Assembly (NCBI GenBank): GCA_032718475.1 | Contig: JAUCBJ010000759.1 | Span: 29,493-93,492 of the forward strand | Length of the DNA: 64,000 bases | Direction of reading: 5' to 3' | DNA from: Nemertoderma westbladi | Lineage: Eukaryota > Xenacoelomorpha > Nemertodermatida > Nemertodermatidae | Program-made: the position numbers and the translations under genes | Shown: in pieces, positions 1 to 10,894 of the stretch | Numbering within the stretch: the stretch's first letter is position 1 | How the letters are laid out: every line of letters begins with the position of its first letter | Notes under the pieces: model-generated | Seen by the model: only the letters and a program-made list of their open reading frames with translations | The model's database searches: none | What the model was told of the DNA's origin: nothing

Positions 1-1146
1 AATTCTATTCGAAACCGACTCGAAAGTGCAGATGTCGAAGAGCCGGATAAACGCAGCGACTTCACCAAATACCTGGAATTCTTGAGAGAAACCTATCTCG
101 ATATTACCAGTCAACAGAATCTAGAAACTCGATATCCTCAAGGTATACATCATGACCGCATGGTAGGACTCAAACGGCTCTATTCCACTATGATGTATCT
201 TACCGCCGATCGATCGCTACCTGTTGTACCGGATAGCTTCGAACGGATGGAGGAATATTGTAAGCTGGAGAAAGATCACTCGCGTTTCCCCTACAAGACG
301 TGCGTTTTGGTATTATTGCGATGAATGCCCAAGACCCAACCAACAAACGGAAAGACATAAACATCCGCGGAGACGTTGCTTTAAACACGGTTTTACTCGC
401 TATACTTACGGGAGTTTCGAGCGAAACTTGTTTGATGTATCCCCTACGCTCGTTCGACTTAGACGATCCTTAAATAAACCTATGATCAGAGTTTCGGAAT
501 ACTCGATCAGAACTCCTCATTCCCTAGTGAGACTTCAGATTCTTGATCCTATTAGTATGACGGATCCTCCCGAGCTGTACTCACTGTTCAAAGATCTAGT
601 GTTACCTGAACAATTAGTCTGTGGCACCCGGTTGTGGGCTTCCTAGATATTAGCCCATCCTACCTAGCCGGATTGGGACGCGGACATTTAATATCGCCGT
701 TTAACCCTTACCATCGTCCCGGCTTAACACGATATAACCTGTCACTAAAGTGGCGGAGAACGTTGTACCAAACGAGTTAAACGCTATTCTACAAAGATCA
801 GAAAGGAAACCTGCGTTTGTTCAGATAAACGTAAGTTGTAACAGCAAGTCCAAGCGATAAACGAATTGTCTTTATCTCAGTTCGATTGTGAAATCCAGAA
901 TCTCTAAGAAGATATCGAACTTAGACAACCCCATTCTCTGCGAGAGTTTTTGGATGAACGTATCCAGCTACGAGCGGAGGAAAATCAGCTCGAGGAGAAG
1001 CATATCGAAATGGCGGATACCCCGACCATAATCCTACACCTTCTGATGCAACCATATTGCACCCTTCACCCAGGATTTATAGCCCTCCTAGTAAAGTGGC
1101 TCGCCCCAAAGAGAAAAGGACTCTTGCTAGCCTCAAAAACTGCGTA
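1..1146 (+). pseudogene. decayed, frameshifted coding remnant of unknown identity
   Basis: No recognised family. Protein-like sequence can be followed through several frames: frame 1 from the window edge to 324 (charged, ends near KTCVLVLLR), frame 3 about 300-470 (contains GIIAMNAQDPTNK and GDVALNTVLLAILTG), frame 2 about 470-646, and another frame about 625-775 (DISPSYLAGLGRGHL). A glutamate-rich stretch (LREFLDERIQLRAEENQLEE, about 935-1000) looks like coiled coil. The switches between frames with protein-like composition on each side are typical of an old coding sequence with single-base indels. The 5' end lies outside the window. It could be an unusual transposon protein or a host pseudogene; the sequence alone does not decide. 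Confidence 0.45.
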
Positions 1147-2397
1147 AACGCCGTCTGCGTAAGAAAGACTAACTGTTTAGAGTATCTTTATATTTTAGAA
1201 ACTGTGATTTGTTATATTTTATAGACTTAAATCCCATTTTCTGGGAGCGGTGTAAAAGCTTTTGCGTCATTAACCGGTTATTTTCCCTTAAAGTACTCTG
1301 TAGTTGGTTTGCCAGGCATAAAAAGGCCGTGTCCTTGCTGTACTGGTGTTTTAGAGGACATAAAAGTCATTTCTTCTGTATTTGTACTGTATTTGTACTT
1401 TAGAGGACATAATCCACAATCTCGTGACGCGATAAGCTGGATACTCTTGAAAACAGTGTCGCTACCATGAAGACGGCTAACAGCTGATATTGCCACGTCG
1501 ACGTTTCTTTGTTTCTTTGTTCTCTCGTTGTTCGGTTGACCAATCAGAGCGTTTTTTGTCTCTGTGTTGGAGGTGTGTACAGAACTCAGTAGTTCAGTGT
1601 TATGTTTTTGCCCAGAGCCTAAGAACCGGCTTTTGGCACCTCCGTGTTTTCAGTCTTTAGTCTTACATTAGTAGGCTCAATTATAGAACGTATATCTGTT
1701 ATCACGAGTTACACAAGTTAACTCATTCACTTAATAATCATTTATACATTAATATTACTGCTTTTACTGTCGGTTATTCATTATATTGGTTGATGAAATA
1801 TTATATCGGAATACTGATCAATAGTCAGACACCCCACCTTCTTGATATACTAAAGGTTAGAGAGACCGGTTACAGATAAACGATTGCGACCTATGTTGAG
1901 TGGTTTGAAGTGAATCTAATGCTATTTCATATGCCCAACATAAATTGTCTGTTGCTCTCTTTATACGTGACCAAATTTAGTGAAGGTCGGCAGATTAGTG
2001 TGCAGTATTGTGCAGCATTGTGTATGAGTGTAACTGATAACAAAACATCTCCTAAAGAATGTGCCATATACGTGAATCTATAGCCTTTTCGTTGTGTCTA
2101 GTTTAAGTCATAACTCTGTTTATATATTTAGAGCGCCACGTCCTAAAGGAACTGTTAATATTTCCCGAAAGTGAATAATATTTGTCAGAGATTATATATT
2201 ACGATCAGTCGAATAATACAGTATGCTTACACCATCAATCATTAAGCCCCGAACTCAGTCTCCCGGGTATATCCAACGGGTGAATGATTGCGCATAGACT
2301 GGCTTCGGCTAATGTAGTGTATCAAATACTCGTCATAGGCTAAAGACTATCTATCATCCAAAAGACATTCTAATTTTGGCAGGTTAAACTGTCAAAG
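1147..2397. other. non-coding, promoter-like elements, unclassified
   Basis: No convincing coding region. It contains a CCAATCAG box at 1540-1547 shortly after a T-rich stretch, which would suit an LTR or promoter. I found no matching second copy in the window and no clean TG...CA ends, so an LTR is only a possibility. Confidence 0.3.
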
Positions 2398-3038
2398 GTC
2401 TTTAAAAGCGCAAACACAACCGGAGGGCGGCCGTCAGCTACGAGGGAGAGAGAAAGACGAGTCGACGCACGATGATGACGGCGGTCGGAGTACCGAAGTC
2501 GCCGGCCAGCCACAGGCCAAGGTCGATGGACGGCCCACAGGAACGGCGATGGTGGGGCCGCCGGTACGACGCCGGACGAGGAGGGAAGGTAGAGTCAACG
2601 AAGAGGACGTCGGGACAAGTGATCACCTATGATGGGTGTACAATGCCACCAGGAAACTACTCAAAGAGGCTAAGGAGGGGAGAAAGGTAGACCAGCCTAA
2701 ACTATACCAGAGGCTAGCCGAGTCAAATAAACATTTCCGTTACTTAGTCCATTTTGGACAGGGAGAACTGGCGAGTGAGAGAGCGTGGGGGATCGCCACA
2801 GAACTGTTCGAACTGTGGTGGTCCGAGGTAATGGAGCCAGATGTAGTGTACATAGGGCCTTACTTAGTGGATGCTAGGGGAATTAAGTTAGTGGGATGGG
2901 CGGACCCGCACGACGGCGAATCTGAGGTTATCCCCAAGGATTTGGTGTAGTCGGTTAGTAAGAACCCCAGTAAACGGGGGAAAGTTAGTAGGACAGAGAG
3001 GCGACGGGAGTCCATCGCGACCGATAAGTCCGTAATTG
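2398..3038 (+). pseudogene. G+C-rich coding remnant, unidentified
   Basis: Base composition changes sharply to G+C-rich at about 2400. An open stretch from about 2633 to 2950 encodes roughly 105 residues with natural protein composition (KLLKEAKEGRKV near the start, FELWWSEVMEPDVVYIGPYL in the middle), ending in TAG. A TGA lies just upstream in the same frame, and no good ATG precedes it, so this is probably the end of a broken larger gene. A basic Ser/Lys/Arg-rich tail can be read past the stop to about 3045. A retroelement gag or capsid region is possible but no motif proves it. Confidence 0.35.
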
Positions 3039-3039
3039 A

Positions 3040-6000
3040 TTTATAGGCCCAATAATGATGACAAGTTTCAATGATGGAAAATTAGAACATGCAAGAGTTA
3101 TAGGAAATGAATGGATAAATTCATATGTTCCAGTTCTACTAGAAATTTTAAGATGCCCACACCACGACTGTAGTGTTACTAGTTGGCGCCTCTGGCTCAC
3201 TGCTAGCTTTTTATGTGATAAAGTATGTTACCAAAGCCCAGCAAAGTGTAGATTCACAGGCTGCACTCATCCTAGCAGCTTTTGACAGGAAGTCATCTCT
3301 CGAACAAATGGATAGCGCTGAGGGTTATGCTACAGCTGCTAAGCTTGTTAACAGTATTGTTTATTCAATTAGCAGCAAGCAAGAAATTTCTGCCCCACTT
3401 GCCGCTTATTTCATTGAAAGAACAGGAGAATTAGCTTATAAATCTCACGACTATGATAAGCTTCTTCTTGGCCAGGCATATGCAATATTACAAAAAGAAG
3501 AACATGATGCCCTACTTGAGATGGACGCTCAACGGGGAGTTTATCGAACGATAACGCAGTGGTATGATTATTGTTTCGCCGTCCACTTGAATTAGAGGAT
3601 GTAAACTTGTATCAATTTGTAAAGCTCTACGAAAAGGTTAAACGAAAACAAAATAGTGTGATGCCTTACTCCTTATGAGCAGTCACTCTCAAAGCGAAAC
3701 TCATGCAATAAAGCGGCGAAATTCGTTCGTTATACCAGATATAATTGGTCAACGTTTACCAGATAGGCGTAATCACTCAGAGGTCTATGCACAGCTAGCA
3801 TTGCTACTTATAAAGCCGTTTCGTTCATCTGATGACATCGTTCCATCCAATGGAAAAACGTGTATTGAAACATTATCATCATATATTGATAATGCCCCAA
3901 ATAATGATGGCGAAATCCTGTTGAATAATATGCAGGAGTATTATATTGGTCAGGAAGAGGCAAGCGAAGAACAACGACTTCTTCGGGAAAAGTCCGGTGG
4001 TGATCTTAATATCTCACACAGTAATGATGAAGGTGATGAATTATGTGACGGCAATGATGACGAGGGACCAAATTCCGCTGTACATAATGAGGATGATGAA
4101 AGTTGCGCAAATGCATCAGGTCTTTCAGAGTTTCAAATTCAATCACTGGTTGGTCAAGTAGTACCCGAAGTTTCTGTTTTGCAGAAATTTCACATGGATA
4201 ATAGTGGCACTAATTGTAACTTGTGTCGTACATTATTTGGTAATAATTAAGATCACCTTCATACTTCGATGTTGGACATTCAGGCTATCATTGACCATTA
4301 TTCATCAACTAATAGTGATCGTGTTATGGAAACCAATAATAAATCGGATATATTAGCCGATAACTTTCCTACCAGAGCAGCGGTAGTTGAATGTCTTCAA
4401 CAGTCTTTATTAGATAATGTACAAGCTTCTCCAGAACAAAAATTGTCTATTCGAAATCAAACTGCCATATACCCGAATCTTTATCAGGTGGCTGAATCTG
4501 AACAATTGAGTGGTGACCAGTTGGAAAGTTTTATTGCCATTGGTCGAGCCATTGATGTTGAATCGAATTTGTAATATATCATCATCCGATCAGTCACTGA
4601 TTTATGTAGCTGGAGAAGGAGGCACCGGAAAGAGCCGTGTAATTAATGCTTTGAGAAAACTTTCCAATATGTGGAAACCAATTTCTTTGGTGATTATGGC
4701 CCCAACGGGAATTAGCAGTGTTTATATTAAACGGAGCACAATCCATAAAACTTTCCAGTTACCAATTTCATCACGAGGTTTAAAACTGCCCAGTCGACAT
4801 AAGATTACTGCACTGAGGAAAAGATTTGCCTCGGTTGATATGATTATTATCGACGAAATATCGATGGTTTCTGCGAGTCTATTCAGTAGAATAAATTCGA
4901 CACTTCAACTAATTACTGACAATAAACATGCGACGTTTGGTGGCATTCACATTGTCTGCTGCGGTGATTTTTTGCAGTTGCCAAGCGTCTCATCAATACC
5001 ACTTACTAAAGACACAACAAATAATGTAGAAGCAATTGCAGGGCGAAAACTGTGGCTTCAATTTCAAGAAATATATATATTAAGGAAGAACTGGCGACAT
5101 ATGCAAGATCCTGAATGGGGAAATATACTTTCTCAAGGTCGCCAAGGTATCTGGTCAAAAGAAAGCATTGCATCAATCAACGACAGGCTTATCCAAGGAA
5201 AAGGTAAACTGAACTTATATATCTTACAATTATTAAAATTTATCGCAATATCTCATCATTATCGCGTTATCTCTATTGTAAATTAATACAAAAACCGCTC
5301 TTCAATCAATTTGAACGACTGAAAACATATTTTCAATGGTTTGAAATTATTTAATTATCCTAACTTCCATATCTGTGTGTTTCTTATATTCTTTCAAATT
5401 TTATATTTTATAAAATTATATTTTATCTATATTTTCATGTTACAGATAATTTGAATGAAATAATTGGTGACTCGTTTTGCCCTATTGTTGTGTCGACAGG
5501 GTCGCAATTAACAATAAGATCGTTGGAGAAATAGGGCAGAACATAATACGGATACAAGCAGTTGTTTCAGGGGTGAATACAACACAGGTTTCCCTATTAA
5601 AATACATTCGTGACGACCAATGTGAAGGACTACCTCCAATATTGGACATCATCTACGGGATGGCAGTCATTGTTAATCAAAACGTCGCCGTAGAGTTAGG
5701 CATGGCTAACGGAACCATGGCATATGGAAGAGGTGTACAATTCCCCAATGGAACAACTTTTCGGGAGGAGCCGTTTGCACCAGGGCACAGCACTATGGTG
5801 AAACGTGCTTCACAGCTTCCCGATTTCATAATTCTGGAGCCAATGTTTATGCCATGTCCAGTAAACTTCCCTGGAATTCCGAACTTTCCACTCGGAATTC
5901 CGAATGGTTACTTTCCACTCGCCCCGAATAAATCCAAAGTCAGAATAAAACTTACGGATCATTCGGTTTTAGTTTGTGTATGAAGCAAGTTCCAATGTCA

Positions 6001-6090
6001 CCCGCTTATTCTCTGACCATTTACAAGACCCAGGGACTCACTCTTCAAAAAATAATTATTGGCGACTCACTCAACAATTCTTACAGTAAA
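3040..6090 (+). pseudogene. Helitron Rep/PIF1-type helicase, frameshifted and truncated at both ends
   Basis: Fragment of a rolling-circle Helitron transposase. Order: end of the Rep domain with the two-tyrosine motif FYVIKYVTK (about 3208-3234; Y-x2-K-Y-x2-K is the Helitron motif 3), linker matching Helitron proteins (FVKLYEKVKRKQNS about 3616-3660, then the conserved block starting HSQSETH near 3680), an acidic spacer (about 3950-4110), and a superfamily 1 PIF1-like helicase: Walker A GEGGTGKS (about 4612), motif with STIHKTF (about 4735), Walker B IIIDEISMV (about 4844), motif III CCGDFLQLPS (about 4958), LRKNWR (about 5080), and C-terminal YSLTIYKTQGLTLQ (about 6010). Breaks: frameshifts near 3170, 3570, 3660, 4573 and 5500, and an in-frame TAA at 4248-4250. 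The N-terminal Rep HUH motif and the true C terminus are missing, so it cannot be autonomous. Confidence 0.85.
5204..5445 (+). other. spliceosomal intron inside the Helitron helicase gene
   Basis: The helicase frame runs to 5203 and would end soon after in A+T-rich sequence. A GTAAACT donor at 5204 and a TGTTACAG acceptor ending at 5445 remove 242 bp. Joining 5203 to 5446 restores the frame (codon G|AT) and gives DNLNEIIGDSFCPIVVST, a sensible continuation of PIF1-like proteins before the next frameshift near 5500. Confidence 0.7.
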
Positions 6091-6353
6091 AAACCTGTGG
6101 GTTCCTAATAATATCTCATTGAAACCGCATTAAAATTTAACGCGGGAAGGTATTTTTTATTAATGAATATTTTGTATAATTTTCAATCCAGGCATATATT
6201 AATTTTTTCCTGTAATTCTATTGATGTGTTGCCGCTTTCTGGCGAAGTGGCATCTTGTTTAAGCTGTCAATCACCCAGTTGGCGGGCTACTAACTACATT
6301 GCAAAGAGGGAAGGAAGAGTTGGTTGGCTTGGCTTGGCTGGGTTTATCAAGGC

Positions 6354-6393
<40 letters not shown>

Positions 6394-7238
6394 CCACTCC
6401 ATTGTATTCACATTCCATTGATAGCTTGGTCTGTGTAAGTGCCGTTCAACTAGTTGGAGTGCTCTGGTGTAAAGGTTCTCTACGTGGGTGTATCTCTAGG
6501 TAGACGTCAGCATTGAAGGATTTAAGTCTCCCCCACACTCGGGCGTCATGTCTCCCCACATGGGCTTTTTTTATATTAATTGATATATTTTCAAAACGGC
6601 TGAACCAAAACTGGAAAACAATATATGGCAGGATAGTGCAATAATTAGTCAACATACAGTAAAATAAGAATGCAAATTTTCATTCGTTGTAAAGGGCAAA
6701 AATTTACTTTTGAACCCAGAAAACGTTTATTGACAATAAAACAAAAAATAACCAAAAGGTAATAAAACATTGTTGCGCGGGTGTAGCCAACATGTATTTT
6801 ACACATTTTTGTTTGGTATTGTTAAATAATTTACAATGGTTTTTGAATTATTAAAAAAAATCAAGTCTCCCCTAAAGTCAAGTATCCCTCACTCACCCTA
6901 TGTAAGTAACCGTATGTGGTATATGAGTACCGGTATGAGTATATGAGTATCTTATATGTACCGGTATCCGTTCAGTTAAGCAGCATAGTATATGGCAATG
7001 AAAACCATGACGTTCGTGAAGGACTTGATAATACTGGTAGAGCTGCTGCCGCAGGTGTAAGCAGCAAAATCGTAGCTGTAAATGGGTTCACCGCCGTCTG
7101 TGCAAGAACATTTACCAGCCCCATCAATCTCTAGCTAAAAAACAAAATTGAGGGAGATTATCGTTTGAAACAAAATAAATTGTTTATATTTATTAAAAAT
7201 AGCAGATATCAATATAAGAAATTTAAATATAACTATTT
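6091..7238. other. non-coding, A+T-rich, small dispersed repeat
   Basis: No gene seen. Besides the CT repeat listed separately, a short motif around 6862-6905 (AAGTCTCCC followed by CCCTCACTCACCC) recurs inverted at about 59085-59125, so it belongs to a small dispersed repeat. A related CTCCCCACA segment is near 6550. Confidence 0.5.
6352..6391. repeat. (CT)n microsatellite
   Basis: About 40 bp of almost uninterrupted CT dinucleotide. Confidence 0.95.
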
Positions 7239-7375
7239 ACATACTTGTGTGTAAAGTAGCACTTTACAGTGTGATGATCCGAGTGCTTTGTAACACGAAC
7301 GAATGTAGTGAGTGAGTGAATGGAAATAAAGCCACGAGGATCAGAACACTGTAAAGTACTTTGCAACAAGTATGT
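7239..7375. mobile_element. 137-bp MITE with long terminal inverted repeats
   Basis: The left end starts ACATACTTG and the right end finishes CAAGTATGT. The inverted repeats continue imperfectly for about 45 bp each (left CACTTTACAGTGTGATGATC; right, reversed, ACTTTACAGTGTTCTGATC), leaving a spacer of only about 45 bp. There is no coding capacity. Flanking bases are compatible with a short TA-type duplication but are too simple to prove it. Confidence 0.7.
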
Positions 7376-7507
7376 ATGTAGTTTTATTCCAAAATTGTAA
7401 CATTACGAAATTATTGTATATATATTATAAGTGATAGAAACTGCACAAATTAAATTAGTTGCTGCATAAATAAATGTAATAATGACATAAATTATGTTAT
7501 AAATAAG

Positions 7508-7791
7508 TTAGCTTATAACTATGATCAAGTAGACCCTTAACCCTAGCTCAAGTAGAACCATCCCTTCTTTATATCTTCTAGCACTACAGAGACTAACCAG
7601 TTTCTCATCGCCGCACTCAGCCGCGTTTGCCGGAGGTTTACAAGCAAATCCGGTTCCCTGGAACAACGCGACGTAGTCTAGAACAAACTTCCCTGCATTG
7701 TCTTCCTCGTGGTTGCATGTACAACGTGGTGGCCAACCCTGGCAGGCTGCATTAGCGCCACAAACTGCCTCAACAGTGGCGTCGCAGGTTT
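7508..7791 (-). CDS. secreted cysteine-rich protein, C-terminal exon (EGF-like module)
   Basis: Second visible exon of a two-module secreted protein; its partner is at 10571-10841. The acceptor TTGTTTAG precedes 7791. Joining it to the upstream exon completes a GAA codon (G + AA), so the phases match. It encodes ETCDATVEAVCGANAAC followed by a cysteine pattern C-x7-C-x5-C-x6-C-x-C-x24-C, which fits an EGF-like fold; the CxC pair is RCTC. A further C-x8-C pair follows, then a hydrophobic tail ending VYLIIVIS and a stop at 7508. The tail could be membrane-seeking or simply the C terminus. The exact ligand or role is unknown. Spacing is looser than canonical EGF, so a lineage-specific six-cysteine module is also possible. 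Confidence 0.65.
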
Positions 7792-7875
7792 CTAAACAAT
7801 TTAATAATGTTATTATGCAGATACGAGACAGACAGTGTCTGTCGTGTGTGGATAACGAACACAATCTCAACTTCG

Positions 7876-8312
7876 TGCAATAATTTCAGTATCGTAGGTG
7901 TTAAGATATATGGCGCTGGGCCAGAAACAGCCTTTTATACAGTATGTTGACTTAAGTACGTGTATTTTATAATAAAATCGCAGTGTATTTGAACACGGCG
8001 GCAAAACCTATAAATCTAGTTATATATATATTTTTTTCTGCTTTCTAATTTGACGAAAAGTCAGCTGGATATCGGATGATTTTGTGCTATTAATAGAATT
8101 ACATCATTATTGGCCACCATCTTTAATTATTCCATTTTCACAGTTTTTACGGTGCCGGAACCTTAGGTTTTCTGCTCTACAAATTAGGTATAATAATGTG
8201 ACTTTGATAATGAATTGATTACTGCTGCTGCTTACTGATTTTATATATTAGATTGATTATTATAGATTGATTATAAACTTATCCCAACCAAACCGTTTCC
8301 GTTGATGGGAGT
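7876..8312. other. intronic, nothing recognised
   Basis: A+T-rich sequence within the intron of the cysteine-rich gene. No repeat or coding signal seen. Confidence 0.5.
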
Positions 8313-9101
8313 TTGGGTCCCCCTCGCAGGCAGTCACCGAGTGTGCGAGTTACCCCAGATCGCACGTTTGAGCAATGGAAAGAGGCCACAAAACGTTACG
8401 AACACTCCCGGAAACGGGCCACTCCCACCAGCAACGCTGGTGTCAATCCCAATAGTACGGTTGTTATTGACGACTCAATGATTGTTTCCTATTTGGATGA
8501 CATCCTTCCTGGAGGAACAAGTACACAATCAACGCACGAATCTACTTGGTCAGAGAGGCTGGGGAGTGGTCCAGTTCAAGATGTTTTTCATAGGTCGATG
8601 TGGAACGTCTCTTCACATGCTACACCCCAATTAGTCGACTCTGGACCGATGAGGAATGATCCATGTCCGCAAGGATCGATGAGGAAAGATCACATTCCGC
8701 CTTGGTCGATGAGGAACGATCACGTTCCACCTGGGTCGGTGAGGAACGATCACGTTCCACCTGGGTCGGTGAGGAACGATCACGTTCCGCCTGGGTTGAT
8801 GAGGAACAATCTCGTTTCGTCTGGGTCGATGAGGAATGATCACGTTCAGCCTGGGTCGATGAGGAACGATCACGTTTCACCAGGGTCAATGAGGAAAGAT
8901 CACGTTCCGCCTGTGTCGATGAGGAACGATCTCGTTCAGTCTGGGTCGATGAGGAACGATCACGTTCCGCCTGGGTCGATGAGGAACGATCGTGTTTCAT
9001 CTGAGTCTATGTGGAAAGAACACATTCTGCCTGTGTCGATGAGGAACGATCACGTTTCGCCGGGGTCAATGAGGAACGATCCCGTTCCAACAGGGTCGTA
9101 G
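8313..9101 (+). CDS. hypothetical protein with decapeptide repeats (uncertain)
   Basis: Open frame of 262 codons lying antisense inside the intron of the cysteine-rich gene. Residues 1 to about 108 are non-repetitive and protein-like (TPDRTFEQWKEATKRYEHSR; a DDSMIVSYLDDI segment). The rest is about 15 copies of a ten-residue unit close to SMRNDHVPPG. The unit is 30 bp, so the frame stays open by construction, and the opposite strand is also open across the repeats. The first 330 bases are the only argument for real coding. A frame ending shortly after the last repeat could be chance. No homologous family is recognised. Confidence 0.35.
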   Translation: MGPPRRQSPSVRVTPDRTFEQWKEATKRYEHSRKRATPTSNAGVNPNSTVVIDDSMIVSYLDDILPGGTSTQSTHESTWSERLGSGPVQDVFHRSMWNVSSHATPQLVDSGPMRNDPCPQGSMRKDHIPPWSMRNDHVPPGSVRNDHVPPGSVRNDHVPPGLMRNNLVSSGSMRNDHVQPGSMRNDHVSPGSMRKDHVPPVSMRNDLVQSGSMRNDHVPPGSMRNDRVSSESMWKEHILPVSMRNDHVSPGSMRNDPVPTGS

Positions 9102-9105
9102 AGGA
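8645..9105. repeat. 30-bp minisatellite, each unit a small hairpin
   Basis: About 15 units built around GATGAGGAACGATCACGTTC. Each well-conserved unit contains the inverted repeat GGAACG-ATCA-CGTTCC. Variation is by point substitution with almost no length change. Confidence 0.9.
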
Positions 9106-10570
9106 GCGATCACGTTACAGGGTAGGTTCTGGCCATGTGCCGGTGGCACTAGTTGCCTAGATCCAAAATTTATTATTTTGGTATCTAACTAAGTTTGGAC
9201 CCATTTGATGACATTTGATGCATGAAGGAAGTTCTTTCTTGCGTCATTGATCTTTCATCAATGTGTTATATTGTTATAAATTTCATTGTTGTTCATCGCG
9301 ACGGCTTAAAATTTCAACCCCCTTGGGATCCGTGAAGATATCGATGAAATTTAGAGAAATTTTTTTGCCTTAATTTTATACCATTTGGCAACTTTTGTGC
9401 ACCGGTATAACATTGAAATCGAAAAAAAAAGTAAAAAACGCACGCCCTAATGGGCAGCCGGTAACTAAGCCATTGCATTACAATAGTAGCGGTACTATGG
9501 TAGTATGATTAAATTTATGTACCGTAAATAATTAATTTTTAATTTAACTAAACTAAAATAGTACTAAAAATATTACCGGTACCCCCGACCCCCCCCCCCC
9601 CCCCCCCCCCATACGCACATTGGCGCTCTTTTTGAATCTTATTGTAGTCTTATCTTAGTCTAATCTCTCTTTGAATCGTATTATTGTAATAAATGCAAAT
9701 TAATCTGAATTTACTTCATAGTTCAACATCTTACTGTGATATAACTATTAAAGATAAATATATAAGAAACACAAATATGTGCGCTTTCTTAATTTATAGC
9801 TATTTTCTTGGCAAAATGCTGGCATTGTGGTGAACACTTTTCAACATGCACGGACGCAACAACCCCCCCCCCCCCCATCCCCACCAAAAAAATGTTTCAT
9901 TTAACATATATTTACAATAACTAATTGTTGTGGAATACTGTATATATTATTATTGATGACTACTGATTCGTATGCATGGTTGAAATTTTGCACATAATTT
10001 CAAGAAGAATTCACTTTAGTGCAAAGAATTATAATTTATATAATGTTCTCTAGTATCTCTGGTGTGTTCCAAAAGACCTCCACTTCCACCAGCTTAGGGT
10101 TATGTGTTACTTCCACAAATAATAATACACAAGTAATATAAATTGGGGGGGGGGGGGGGGGTCTATGCGCCTGTCGATTTATACGAATCGACAGGCGCAA
10201 CAAAAGTATTTGGAATATTATGCCCATGTATATTTTATATATGTAAGACTTCAAGTATAAACAAAACTGACCTTTAACAAAATCAAGGTAGGCATTTGTT
10301 ATTTTCCATCAGCAACATGGGCTTTAACTTTTAACTTTACATGGGATTAATAATACTGTAATATTCTAGAACAATACCACATGGCCAACGCCGTCGGCCA
10401 TGCACTCGCATGGCGCAAATGCTCCCTTTGCGCTCTCCACCTGGATTTTGCTTAATTAGCTTGATATGTGATAGCTTGATTAAACCCGAGTGTTCTATTA
10501 GAGATCATAAGCATATCAAAAAAGAAAAATATACTCGCCATATATCTTTACAGTAGGCTTAATTACTTAC
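9106..10570. other. intron of the cysteine-rich gene with homopolymer runs
   Basis: No exon recognised. It contains a run of 22 C (9589-9610), a run of 14 C (9863-9876) and a run of 17 G (10145-10161), otherwise A+T-rich DNA. Confidence 0.6.
10145..10199. repeat. G17 run followed by perfect 14-bp-stem hairpin
   Basis: A run of 17 G (10145-10161) is followed four bases later by TGCGCCTGTCGATT (10166-10179), a 6-base loop and its exact reverse complement (10186-10199). The stem is G+C-rich in A+T-rich surroundings. No T run follows that would suggest a terminator, and the Helitron CTRR end is absent. Confidence 0.85.
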
Positions 10571-10841
10571 CGCAATTCTTATTGGTTGGGTTGTAGACGA
10601 ACAGCCCCCATGGGCCATACTTGCACCCGCATTTGATTTCCTTGGTTTCCGTGGTAACGTCTTTCAGACATTCCATGTTGGTTTGAGTGCCGCACAATGG
10701 AACTTCCGGATCACAAACACTTCCTAGATCCGCAACAGGTGAAACCTCCTCTTCTTCCTGCTCCTCTCCATCCGCCGAGACATCTACCGCTAAACTCGTC
10801 AACAGAATCAGAAGACAGAAAAGGACTTGGATTTTTGGGAC
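10571..10841 (-). CDS. secreted cysteine-rich protein, signal-peptide exon with first six-cysteine module
   Basis: Reading leftward, a TTGACAG acceptor ends at 10842 and the exon opens with VPKIQ, a hydrophobic stretch VLFCLLILLTSLAVDVSA that looks like a signal peptide with its cleavage region, then an acidic segment GEEQEEEEV, then C-x6-C-x7-C-x12-C-x-C-x16-C (first Cys in GSVCDPEVPLC; the CxC pair is KCGC). The exon ends AATTGCG with a GTAAGT donor at 10570-10565. The next exon at 7791-7508 continues in phase with a second six-cysteine module. The intron is about 2.8 kb. A stop lies just before the acceptor in this frame, so the start codon must be in a further upstream exon, possibly beyond satellite A. 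The product is probably extracellular. Confidence 0.65.
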
Positions 10842-10894
10842 CTGTCAACAACCAATACGACAATATTTTGTATTATGTACTAAATTAAATACCA

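Noticed and set aside
10166-10199. Rho-independent terminator or Helitron 3' end
   Set aside because: No T run follows the hairpin, the genome is eukaryotic, and there is no CTRR motif at the expected distance. The Helitron remnant is 4 kb away.
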